From NCBI RefSeq assembly GCF_003073045.1, contig NC_037591.1, positions 29,352,537-29,416,536 on the forward strand: a stretch of 64,000 nt of DNA, written 5' to 3'. The notes below the pieces were generated by a model, which was not told the DNA's origin, did no database searches, and worked only from the letters and a program-made list of their open reading frames with translations. How positions within the stretch are numbered: the stretch's first letter is position 1; each line of letters opens with the position of its first letter. Source of the stretch: Pomacea canaliculata (taxonomy: Eukaryota > Mollusca > Gastropoda > Architaenioglossa > Ampullariidae). Below are positions 48,154 to 60,000 of the stretch, in pieces. The position numbers were made by a program, and so were the translations under genes.

Positions 48154-51100
48154 AATCGTCTGCTCGAGACACCTTCTCAAAGCAAGTATGTCGAGGAAAA
48201 GGTTTTTTTCAAGCGACGCCGTTCGAAAAGGTCTGATGGGTATGATGGGAAAAACCCCTCTTGTCAGACTAAATAAAATGAGTGACGAGACTGGTTGTGA
48301 GATTCTTGCAAAAGCTGAGTTCTGTAATGGTGGTGGATCTGTGAAAGACCGCGCTGCCCTTTTTCTTATTCAAGATGCTATTAGAAAGGGTCAGTTGCGT
48401 CCAGGAGGGACTGTTGTAGAAGGTACAGCTGGCAACACAGGAATCGGTCTTGCTCACATGTGCCTCTCAATGGGTTTCAAGTAAGTTTTTACCACCTATA
48501 TGAACTAATAATGATCGATGTTTTAAGTATTTTGTTATTTAATTATTATATTGCATGCATATATATATATTCCTATTATTCTTGTGCAGGAGAAAAAAAA
48601 AAAGATCATTGCATTGATAATGTATTGTATTGACATCAGCAAGATATGTAAGATGGTACATACATCTGACATTATAATGGTAAAGTCTGACAGGAAATTT
48701 GACTTAAAAAAAAAAATATTTGTGATAGTCCACGGTATTGAACGTTGATTTTCTACGGTACTTTTCCTAATAATTTTATGAAAGCTTTGCATTCACCAAT
48801 ATCAAAAGATAAATGCCATAACTGGAAGAACATGATAGCAGTAATTACCCAAAAAAATGTTAATAAAAGCATCAACTAAAACAGAGTAGGATTATAGTCA
48901 TCTGTCTAAAAGAATGAAGAAAGAGTAATTGTTTCTGTCTTTTAAGTTTATAACTTTTTTTTTTTAATCTTTGATGCTTAAAAAATGTTGTTGTTTTTTT
49001 CTGCAGTATCTCCCTCTGCTAAGTGCATTGTTTGCATAGTTTTGAATTTCAGCTGCATTATACAATTTTTTTTTGGTGCAATATTTGGCAGGACTACAAT
49101 AAAACCTCCATCAAACATGAAACATTTTTTTTTTGCAGGTGCATGATATTCATGCCAAATAATCAGTCAAAAGAGAAAATAGAGATGCTGGAGACACTGG
49201 GAGCAAAAGTGAAAACTGTGCCTGTTGTACCATGGTCTGATCCCAATAATTATAATCATTTAGCAAGACAATTTGCAGAAACTACAGAGAATGCTGTTTG
49301 GACCAACCAGTTCGATAATACTGCCAACCGCCAGGCTCACATAGAGGTATTTAAATGTGTTATTAAAGATAATTAAGTGAATTATGTTTAATGCGTACTT
49401 AAATAAATCATCTAACAAGAACAATCTAATGCTCACTACCATTTCTGCAGTGCAACAATATAATGTAATGACCTGAAATTTAATTTTGCATATTGCTTTT
49501 GTAGTTTGGTCAAATTATTTTAGTTTCCTGCCTAATGCATGTACACAAAGACACCAGGCATTAGGAGGGTACTTTTACATATACAAAATTTTACTCCAGT
49601 CAGTGAAATCTTCTTCCTACTTTTCCATGGATGCAGAATATTTGACATATTCAACAGCCAACAGCCAGCTCTGTGCACTACTAATTGTTCTGTAGTTCAT
49701 ATATTATGTGTGGCAGGGTGTGGAGAAAAAATAGAGATTTAAAGGTCAGTTATAACATATTTTTTGGGAAAAGTTTCTCAGACATATAAAGCAGGTATGT
49801 AAGGGTCTGTCGTTGTGTTAACAGCAATCATTTTTATCTTTATGTCTTCGGAATACCTTGCAGCTCATAAAATTAGTGTCATAATCTTTTTGATGTTCTT
49901 TTGATGGCATTATATGAGGTCTGCATTTCATGCATCATGACTTTCTGACGAGCTGAAATTGTTAGGTCCTTTACCTTTGGAAACAGCTTCTCCACATCCA
50001 TCAAAGATTTCCATTTTTTGAGACTCATATGTTTTATACCTCACACAGCAATGTATAGTCCATAGAAGAAAGTATTTTGAATGCTGGTATGACAATGTGT
50101 CAGAGATTAGGGTTTACCTTGTTCTGTAGTTTAAGATTATTTATGCAGTTTTATGGGGTTTTTTTTCTCTGTGTACTGCTAAACAAAATCTAATCGAGTA
50201 ATAAAATGCAAATACAATTGTACCTATACCATCTCCATTACAATTTGAGCTTGTATTTTACAACATTCTAATTTGCAATCAGCCATAGTTTAGGGAGTTT
50301 TCTTTCTAAATTCAAAATTAAATATATGTATAATTTAAATTGCATTTACTTACAATACTAGCAATTGAATATTTTTCTTCAGTGCACCGTCATGTGCTCT
50401 CAATGTGGTGGATAGGTCAAACGCATAAAATCCATTATAATAAAAGGTCCTTAACGAAGTCATTTACAGCTCATAATATACAAACATAGTATTTTATGTC
50501 TGCTATAAACACTAGGATTTTTTTTTAATAAGTTCCTAGGAATAAAGGAAATATCAAATAAAAGAGAAAACAAATAAATGTAGCAACTGTAAAACTTCTT
50601 TACTGAAGAATAAAACAGCTTTAGTAATATATTTTTATATCTTGCAGATAACCCTATTGTTTTGTATAATAATGCAGATTTTTTTGTAACAATCAACTTG
50701 CTGTTACTGTTTGCATCACCACATTTGTCGTAAACAACTATTTGGATTAGAGATTTGTGAATATCATGCCTATTATATATTTGTAAGCTGTGTATTTGAC
50801 TTGTTTTATAAATAAAATAAGACTATAGGTAAAGAAAATTGTTGTCTTCATGATCAAAAACAGATAAAATTTTGGTTGAGGAAAATTAAGTTTTTAAACA
50901 CCTGGAAAAATAACCACTCACTTGAATCTTTCAGCATAGAAGAGTTTATGATTTTTCTATTAAAATATCATTAATTTTGATCTTTTTGCAGACAACTGGT
51001 CCTGAAATTTGGGAGCAAACAGGTGGCAAAGTAGATGTAGTGACCTTTGGAACTGGTACAGGAGGTACTTTATCAGGAGTGGGTATATTCCTCAAAGAGA

Positions 51101-51528
51101 AGAACCCTGCTATCAAAGTGATTCTGGCTGACCCACAAGGCAGTGTGCTATACAATTACATCAAGCAGGGCAAGCTAGAAAGAACAGAAGGAAGTTCTAT
51201 AACAGAAGGTATTGGTCAAGGACGTGTTACCAGAAATCTAGAAGGTGCCCCAATAGATGATGCTTTACTGATTCCAGATACAGATGCAGTGAACATGACT
51301 TTTCGGCTGCTGCATGAAGAGGGCTTTTTTGTAGGTGCATCTACAGGATTAAATGTTGCAGCTGCAGTTCAGGTTGCCAAACAAATTGGTCCTGGGCATA
51401 CCATAGTGACATGCTTGTGTGACACTGGCCACAAATACTACAACAAGCTGTTTAGCAAGAAAGAAATTGAGCAGCGAGGTCTTCTTGATTGTATACCCCC
51501 AGCATATAGAGTGTCCTTGCATAATTAA
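48146..51528 (+). CDS. Cysteine-synthase-like PLP enzyme (Mcy1-type), probably mitochondrial
   Basis: Fold type II PLP enzyme of the O-acetylserine sulfhydrylase/cystathionine beta-synthase family. Exons: 48146-48480, 49139-49346, 50992-51528, with GT-AG junctions and consistent phases; 359 residues. The N-terminal 20 or so residues are basic and lack acidic residues, suiting a mitochondrial presequence. The PLP lysine is K67 in [10 protein letters not shown]. Residues 92-101 ([10 protein letters not shown]) form the substrate loop, and GTGTGGT (201-207) binds the PLP phosphate. Near the end, [16 protein letters not shown] is also typical. The [13 protein letters not shown] and RQAHIETTGPEIW wording matches the fungal mitochondrial Mcy1/cysteine synthase 2 group and bacterial relatives more than human CBS; it has no heme or CBS regulatory domains. 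The substrate in animals is not established; sulfide fixation or cysteine desulfhydration are possibilities. It reads without disruption. Confidence 0.92.
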
Positions 51529-51574
51529 TGTACTTAATTCTTTAGAGGTGAAAAAGTTATAGTATTATTCAGCT

Positions 51575-52850
51575 TTTGCTTTGCTCTCTACTGTTCTTTT
51601 CCAAGTCTGCTTTGGTCTCACAACTTTCCTCTTCCCCTGAGGGTTCCAGTCAAGTGCCTGCCTGGCAATTGTGTCGGCTTGTTTGCGCAGGGTGTGTCCT
51701 ATCCAGCCCCTTTTGAGCTTTTTGATGTCTTGGCTAGTGGCATTCTGGTTGGTTCTTTTTCACAGGCTGGTGTTGGAGATCTTTTCAGGCCATCTTATTC
51801 CCAGAATATGGCATAGGCATCGGTTGGTAAAGGTCTTGAGTTTGTTGTTAATAGTGTTTGTCCCTCTTCAGGTTTCAGAACCATACAGTAGGACTGCCTT
51901 CTCATTGGTGTTGAAGATGTGGGTCTTACTGCTGAAAGATAATGCTCGCGAGTTCCAGATGGGGCGTAGGCTGTTAAAAGCATGCCTGGCCTTGATGATG
52001 TGGCTTTTGATGTCATCGTCCACTCCACCATCCTTGTTGACAATGCTCCTCAGATATGTGAAGCGGTCTATTTCCAGGATGTTCTCTCTTAGAAGTTGGA
52101 TTGGAAGTTCCTGCTTGTTGTCAATTCTTATCACTTCGGTCTTCTTTCTTTTGACCTTTAAGCCAGTCTTCTCTGCTTGCTCTGCTAGCTTACTCAGTTT
52201 GGTTTGTGCATACTGCTGCCGATGAGAGAAAGACTAACATCAAAGTCCACATCTTGTGGCTGTCTGGTGAAGGTCTATTAAATACCGATGTTGTTGTCTT
52301 GCGCATAATCCTGTCTATGACCATCAGGAAGATTGTTGGTGATAGTATGCAACCCCGTCTTAAGCTGATCTTCATTACAAAAGGTTTGATGAGTTTGCTG
52401 CTGTGGATAAATTTGCAGGACAAGTCTTCGTACAACTCCTGGATAATGTTTATGAGCTTAGGTGAAATGCCATAGTGGATCATCAGCTTCCAGATGATGT
52501 CCCTGTCTACACTGTAAAATGCCTTCTCAAAATCCCAAAAAGTTATGTAAAGGGAGGATTGCCACTCAATAGATTGCTCAATGATGATACGGAGGGTGGC
52601 AATGTGGTCAGTGCATGACGTATCCTGGCTAAACCCTGCTTGTTCTTTTCTCAGTCTCTTATCTAGTGCCTTCTTCAGTCTCTCTAGTATTACCCTTGTC
52701 AGGACTTTTCTGGGGATGGACAGCAGCATGATCCCCCTCCAACTGTTGCACTGGGAGAGGTCTCCTTTCTTTAACTTGACCAGGTGGCCTAGTTTCCAGT
52801 CTGTTGGTACTAGCTCGTTCCCAGATCTTGTGTAGGAAGGACTGTAAATG
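51575..52850 (-). mobile_element. LINE reverse transcriptase fragment, broken
   Basis: On the minus strand, fragments of a non-LTR reverse transcriptase appear in order. These are a KVLTRVILERLKKALD segment; RLRKEQAGF; the DFEKAFYSVDR motif with its catalytic aspartates; RRGCILSPTIFLMVIDRIM; a region where the FADD catalytic box should lie but is lost; IDRFTYLRSIVNKDGG; and LDWNPQGKRKVVRPKQTW near the C-terminus. There are several frame changes and the 5' half (endonuclease) is absent. It lies directly beyond the stop codon of the cysteine-synthase-like gene, in reverse orientation, so it probably forms part of that gene's 3' flank or untranslated region. Confidence 0.85.
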
Positions 52851-53022
52851 TGAAATGCATTTGAATGTAGTTTAATAAGAATATGGTTTAAAAAAGAATT
52901 TGTATGTACTTTTAATTGCTTTTGGTTCTTTGAAGACTTTTTTTTTTTTTTTAGCTAAGGCTTTAATTTTAATTCTGTCACAGGAAAATATCTGTTGAAG
53001 TTCTTCGGCACTATTAATTGCA

Positions 53023-53049
53023 TTGTGTGTGTGTGTGTGTGTGTGTGTG
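53023..53049 (+). repeat. (GT)n microsatellite
   Basis: About thirteen uninterrupted GT units lie downstream of the broken LINE. Confidence 0.95.
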
Positions 53050-55004
53050 AAGTGACAAAAGTATGTTCAGTCTTAAAAAAGACACATAATGAATGCAGTT
53101 ATGCTGCTTGCACTTTATAGTCTTTTTTGGATTTTGGTGGTTGATAATTTACACCGGTGGGATCATTAAACATGATTACATCTTCCTCTTTGGGCAAACT
53201 GTTTTAAACAAGACATTTTTATAATATTTCAGTTGATAAGCTGAGGAAATTATTTAGGTAATGGTTTTTTAAATATTTTAAATATTTGTAATACATTAAT
53301 CAGCAAATGGTGTATAGAGTATATTTTATTGTAATAGTGTATAAAAGTTATGAATATCAGTGCCTTTAATCTTTCCATTTTGTAACACATTTTTAACTAA
53401 TAAAATTGATTCATGTACAAAATATGCATTTTATCTATTTTATTAGTGTTTATATATTGTAAACATTTGTAGTTTAAATGCAAATTAATTTTATATTAGA
53501 AATTTAAAAACTTTGGGAAAGAATAATTATGCACAAACTACCAAAAACCTGTCTGAGTATTTCCACTTTTGGTGATCAAAAAACCTTTCACCATTTGCTG
53601 ATGGCATGTGCAAATATGAAAACAATATTCTTGCTAGAAAATCATGTAGTTCTCAAATGAATATGGGATAGCTGGTGTAAGTGATAATAAATATTCCATT
53701 TTCTGTTAGTCTGTATAGTATTTACTCATTGTATGAGTAATCATAATTATGTTATGTCATCTTGTTGACTTTTGGATGTCATATACTTTCAACTTACCCA
53801 TATGGTTCACTAAATATGGTGTACATTACTAATCAGCATGTGTTAAACATTAAAATATGGTTTATATTACTTTAAAATTTAAGTGATTATATTTTCCAAT
53901 CATTGCCAACATCCACTGGGTATAGCACGTTGTTTTTGTTACAATTGGTCTTACAACATATATTTATACCTATTATTTTTATACTTTTACTGCTAATTAT
54001 TTTTTACACGGAATCTAAATATTTTGAACTCTTGTGTAACACTATATTTTGTGGTTATAAAAGTGCCTCATCCATGTTTACAATATTGTAATATTCTGCC
54101 CTTTTGGACTACGGCAATTTTTTTTAAATAAACATAATATGCAATGTTATCAAAATTTTGCTATCATTTTGAAACTTATATTTACTTTATTTGAGCATTC
54201 TATCAGTTACTGCAATTGATACATATTAGACTGACATTTAAATTCATCTTTGATGGTTGGGGAAAAATCAGAAAGAAAGAAAAGCATTAAAATCAGAAAC
54301 GTTTTACTGAGTTGTTTTTTGGTGGGTTTTTTTGTTTGTTTTTGTTTTTTACTAGACTTGTTTAAGAAATGGTTAAGTACATTCTGACTGGTTTTTAATC
54401 ACCGCTAATTAGCAGCTTCCACTTGTTTGCAAAACCACGATGTGGTAACAACGTGTGGTAATCTTGCAATGTTGTCAGTTTAACCACGGACGACGCATAT
54501 CTCTAGCGAGTATCTGTATATGTACATCTCTGCTGTGGACTACTGCCTATTTTTTGAAACCAACTCTTATATATCCTCTTGCGAAGTTGTAACAGATTAT
54601 ATAGTCTGCACAAACTTTATACAAGTCCGTGAAGTCTGTGCTGTTTCGGCGAACCATTTTGCAGTTTAAATATTCGGAACCGCGATAAAATTCTTTAAGT
54701 CAACCATAGACTTGTAATAAATTTGTTATTTCGTTACTTTTTATTACTTTCTTTTTTTGGCAAAATACTCTCGATCTCCCCATCACACTACTACTGCCAA
54801 TAAACTGAGAACACAGCAGACCACTTGAGCTTTTGAACCTCCGTCAACATGAGAGTTCGCGTCGTCTGCTCTTCGTGCTATGGCCTCGTAAAATTCTCTG
54901 CAAGCAGTACAGCGGAGATTTTACGACCACGGGTAACTGATAACAATATGTGATGCTTGGCATGACAATCAATGCATTATCAGTTACACCACAGACGTAT
55001 ATCT

Positions 55005-55045
55005 TTGCGACAGTGCTCTAACCACTCGGATATGTGCTTCCCACA
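55005..55045 (-). repeat. tRNA-like A-box segment, possible SINE relic
   Basis: The minus strand reads TATCCGAGTGGTTAGAGCACTG, split here as TATCCGAGTGG and TTAGAGCACTG, like the 5' half of a serine- or leucine-type tRNA. No good B box lies at tRNA spacing, so it is more likely a tRNA-derived SINE relic than a tRNA gene. Confidence 0.35.
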
Positions 55046-57064
55046 AACTGTATATCACGAACTTGTATTACATTGCATTATATGTCCGTTTGTATATCTT
55101 TTAATTAATTTTTCATGCAGTTCGTTGGTATTTTTCAAACACGATAACTTGAAGAGACAGCATTTGACTTTCATGCGGTTTAAACTATACTATGCACTTT
55201 CAGAATTCAACATAGTGAGAGATGTTATATAATTCTGCTAATAAATTACCTCTGGCTTGAAGATGTTATCGGAATTTTCCATTTAAACTGTTTATGCTGG
55301 TTGCCTATCAAATGACAGACTACTAAACTTATATGCATACGGAGTTTTCCCATTGCGTAGACGTATTTCGAGTTATCTCCTTTCATATAAAGAGGGCGCT
55401 GTTTAGCAGCGTTCTGATTGGTCGGTGGTGTCAACTTAAACTCGCGTCTTGGCTATGTCGGTCTCTTTCAGCAAGCGGCCAACGGAGGGGAAGGGTAGTG
55501 GAGATGCAAGAGGGGTATTCTTCTCCATAATTTCTGTTTACGGTTTTTCTTCAGCAAGGAAATAAAGGAACATCTCTGTGATTGCGAAGGACTACCTACA
55601 TAACAGCAGATGCACGCATAGACATGGATTTATGTAAAAGCGTGAAACAGTGAATGGCCGTGGTTCTTCAGCCAGTTACGTCGTCTGCAAGCAAAAAAAA
55701 AACAAAACTACAAAAATAAACATTTAAAGTACATTGTTTATCCGTAATGAAATACATTAACACTTTGAAAGAACTTTAAGAAGGTAAGAAGAACGCTAAA
55801 TGTATTTCATTAAAGTCGCAAGTCTATATATTTTGAGTATAGCGTACATTGTGAAGTCTGATCGCTATATCATTGCCAGAAAACACTTGTCACTCGTGTG
55901 TGTATATGCATGATTGCTCATGCATGCACTTTTTGTTTGTTTTTTTTTAATAATTCTACTATTCTCTCGTTTGTTCAAGCATTAACGAGTGTTATTAATG
56001 TGATTATCAAACGGCCGAGGAATGATTTATAACTCCGTCAAAACCTTCAACTAATCGTACCAAAACTACAGATCGACTTGTTCTTCAAATTCATTACGTA
56101 AGTTTTACCAGAGAGGGTATAACGTCTCTGGTGTTACATTTTTTCTTTTGGGTTAGCGGGGAAGCAGCGCCGTGGTACCAATGAAGTGCCAATGGGTGGG
56201 GCTATGGAAATAAGTGTTATATGATGTTTATGTTGCGCAAGTCACCAGATCTTACCTGTCCAGTGGTAATGTGTTACTTCGGCCCTTTGTGGAGAAAGAA
56301 AGTCGATCGTCTTCACTTGTCAAAGATGATGCTGTTTTAGTATTCTGCAAGGAATGAATTTGTTGAGGGGTGTGATACTTTTTGGATGAAAGTGCAAGGA
56401 GACCATTGATTTATTGCAATTATCAAGCATTATAAGGTATTTTAGTTCATTTTTATGTGGCATGGAGATGACATTGCTGAAATATTGAATTATACTACAA
56501 CTTTGCAGAAATAAGGTGCTTGAAAAGAGGCATCAGGTACTGTCCTATTGAACATAAGTAGTGCGGGGGGAGTAGGGGAGCAGACTGAACAAAGGGGAGT
56601 AGAGCATGGTGGTGTGTAAAGGTAAAAAACTGCCTCTGTGAACTGAGTAATAGTGATATTTTAGGTGTTTGCATGGCTTAATGGCTCAGGAAATCACCAA
56701 ATCTAAAGCTCTGCCAGTTTTAGTGAAACATGGTACATTAGTTAAGTATTGAATGTTGATCCCTCAAAATCAATTTTTTTTTTTTTTTAATGTTTAGATA
56801 GGGAACATAATGTTTCCATTCATAATTAGCAGTTTTTACTTTGATGGTGTCATAATTTCCTTGACTTGCTCATATTAGTTTTGTGTTTAGTAACAAAGAC
56901 AGCTTAGAAGTTAAAGAAAGTGGTGTTTAATGACTGACAGGAGTTAATGCTATTAAACAGAAGAGGCTATGCAATGTGTTTACCTTAATTTCATTTTCAA
57001 TAATTGGTGAACTGTCCATAATTTAAACTGCATTGTGTTTATCAAGTAAGAGCACTGGGTAAGC

Positions 57065-60000
57065 ATGCCAGAAGTGGTACAAAAAATGGCTACGGTGTCA
57101 CGAGAGAAGCAGCTGAAAGGGGACCCTGAGGCATTGACAGTGGGTAATTTCAACAGTTCACCAGTCACTTCTCGCCCTTCATCACCTTCACTTTGGAGCC
57201 CCACTTATACCCGACTGATTGACAGAATCCACCGCAGAAAAGTATCTGGAGACAAATTTTTTTCGCTTGAATTTTTCCCTCCAAGAACAGCTAATGGTGC
57301 TATCAACCTTATTTCAAGGTAGGATATTTGTTTTATAACTCCATAAATAGTTTAGTTAAGAAACTTCGCCTGAGACGTTTGCACTTTTTAAAATATATGT
57401 TTTTGTGTGTGTGTATGTGTGCGTGCAGGCGCACACACCAAGATAGATAAACTATCTTAATTTGAACAAAATGTCGTTTTTTGAGTAAATAAGCTGTTAA
57501 ATGATAACAAGACCTGTTGTAACCTATGTCCTAAATACAGCATACAGTATCCATTAACTATAATCACTTTCTTGTCTATCTTTGCAAAATAGGTTTGAGC
57601 GAATGAATCGTGGCAAGCCTCTGTTTTGCGACATGACATGGCATCCGTCTGGTGACCCATGTAATACAGACAAACCTACAAGCTCAACATGCATAGCTGG
57701 CACTATGCTCAACTACTGTGGTATTGAAACAATGCTACATATGACTTGTGTTCATCAGACACGTCATCGGGTGATTGAGAACCTTGGAAAGGCAAAGGAT
57801 CTAGGCATTCGTAACATACTAGCTCTTAGAGGAGGTACGCTGATTATCCATGTGTGCAGGAGAGAAAGAGGGAGGAAGAGATGTCTTTATTGTACGTCTT
57901 TAGGATTTTGTCTGTATTGCTGCTTCATCTTTTGATCCTCAATAATTCTTCCTGCACAAAAGTGCAAAAGACAGCATAGAAGTAATTAGTATTTAAATTT
58001 TATATATATATTGCAAAAATCTGGCATTAATATGGTTGTGTTAAACTTGTCCATAAGAAGTACTTCTGTAATATTTGGTTAGGATCAGACAAATGGTGTA
58101 GATTTTCATCCCTCACTTGCACCCTGACTCACACATACACCCCTTATTCATTTAAAGTGTTGAATTATTTTATCATATGTGGGAAATTATTGTTGATTTT
58201 TGTTTAAATGTTTGTATGCATATGTTTGAACACATCATCATATGTGCCATCCACATATACTGAATTAACTAACCCAACAGCTACCTCCCATAACCAGTTT
58301 ATTTGACCAGTTCTGTTTGATCTCTGTTGATCAGCAGATTTTTTTATGTGTTGGGGTTCATTTGTCATTCCAATGTGGCTTGGGCCATTGGATGTGGTGC
58401 TTGCTGCTACTTTTACTATTGGTGTCTTCCTGCTTGTCTGCTATGTGAACTGTGCAGTGTGGTTTATGCTGCATGTACATACTCTTTGGCATGGAGTACA
58501 CAGGCTGCTACAACCTGTGTCATTCTGTTATGCTGTGAAGTGTCTTTTGATCTACTGTGAATCACCTTGAACTTTCTTGACAAGCAGGGATATGGCGCTG
58601 TATAAGCCAGCTTTTATTTTACTGGAACTGTGGTGCAGATAGGATCATTTGCAACTTCCTGTTTGTGATTGTGCAAGCTAGGACCATTTACTGGCTACAT
58701 GTTTCATTATCCCATATGGCATTCTATAAACAGAATGTTTTCGTGTGATGCTGCATGCGTCCATGTATGTGTTGTTATTATTCTGTGTTTATATTTTTTT
58801 GTTAAGCACTTGGAGCTAGCCTTTGATGGTGGGATAAAGTTCTCTATCAATTACCTTTATTATTAACAACATAAATCAACCTCATTCATCACTGTCTCAC
58901 TTGGCCATAGTGACAGTAAGGATTTATAATTTCTAAGCTTTCAAACTAAAATTTTTATATTTTTAAGATCATAAAATAGTAAAAGCATAGGCTTTTAACA
59001 GCAGTTAAAAGAAATTAGATTTCTGCATTTGAAATCTAAAATCGTGGCAATTTCTAGTCAGTTTTTTATGCCTTCGTGTAACATGGTCATGCCTAAGGGA
59101 CATCTGCATCTGTTTAAAATTAAAACTTAAATACTCGAAGAATATTTTTTTGAAAGATTGTCATAAATAAATGACCAGGCACATTATCAAAGCAAAATTA
59201 TAATTTTTACATTATAATTGCATATGTTGTCTTCTTAGGGTCTTACAATATGCTTGTGGACATGGAGTAAAGAATGAGACTATTATATTTTCATATTAAG
59301 TGATTCTTAAAATACAGAACAGTGTTCCCATGCAGAAAAATACATTAATCACATAAGAGAAATCCACATCATAAAGAAAAGTGTCATGGGATCAGGAAAG
59401 CATAAACAATTTGGCACTGGGAGTCTGAAAACACAAGAGTTTGGGTCAAGCGGCTTGTTGAATAAGACAGTTTGAAATAAGTTGCACAGGAAAGCTGGTG
59501 TTTTTTGGGGTTTTTTAAATCAAGTATTAGTAAGACTTTTTTTTACATGCTGGAATACATAGGACTAATTCATGAATACATTGCATTGCAGGTTAAGATG
59601 GTAATTGTATGTTAATGTGGGCTTTTTACTGTAACTTATAATGCCTTCTTTTTTAAATCTGGAAGTTCAGAAAAATTATAGCAGTTTTTACTAAGTGTCT
59701 AAAAACCTGTTATATTTTGTGGTTGGGAAAATGCTAGATTGCTTCTCTTGTGCTGATTGATAATTATACAGTATGAGATATAATACGCATTTGCAGCTGT
59801 ATGCTCATGTGATAATACTAATGTATCAGCTGATATCAGTTCATGCAAGTTTCTTTTATTTGATAGTGTTTACAATGTAATATCAGATCTGCCAGAGGGG
59901 ATGCATCCTTGTCAAAATATTGAGGGTCAACTGAACTATGCTGTGGATCTGGTGCAGCTTATCAAAGAAGAATTTGGTGACTATTTCGTTATAGGTGTTG

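Larger units (their letters stand above)
52851..57064. other. Intergenic and MTHFR 5' region, no further gene supported
   Basis: There is no conserved coding exon. A (GT)13 microsatellite lies at 53023-53049. Two diverged copies of a repeat occur at about 54430-54520 and 54930-55045, the second with a tRNA-like A-box stretch on the minus strand. A CCAAT-type box (CTGATTGGTCGG) at about 55414-55425 may mark the MTHFR promoter, which would imply a 5' untranslated intron. The rest is AT-rich and featureless by eye. Confidence 0.45.

Noticed and set aside
48535-48792. Open frames inside intron 1 of the cysteine-synthase-like gene
   Set aside because: AT-rich, Ile/Lys/Phe-rich composition typical of intronic noise; host exon phases do not need them.
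48146-51528. Horizontal transfer or bacterial contamination as the source of the cysteine-synthase-like gene
   Set aside because: Three exons with normal GT-AG introns, local AT content and a head-to-head animal neighbour argue for a resident animal gene; an ancient transfer cannot be excluded.
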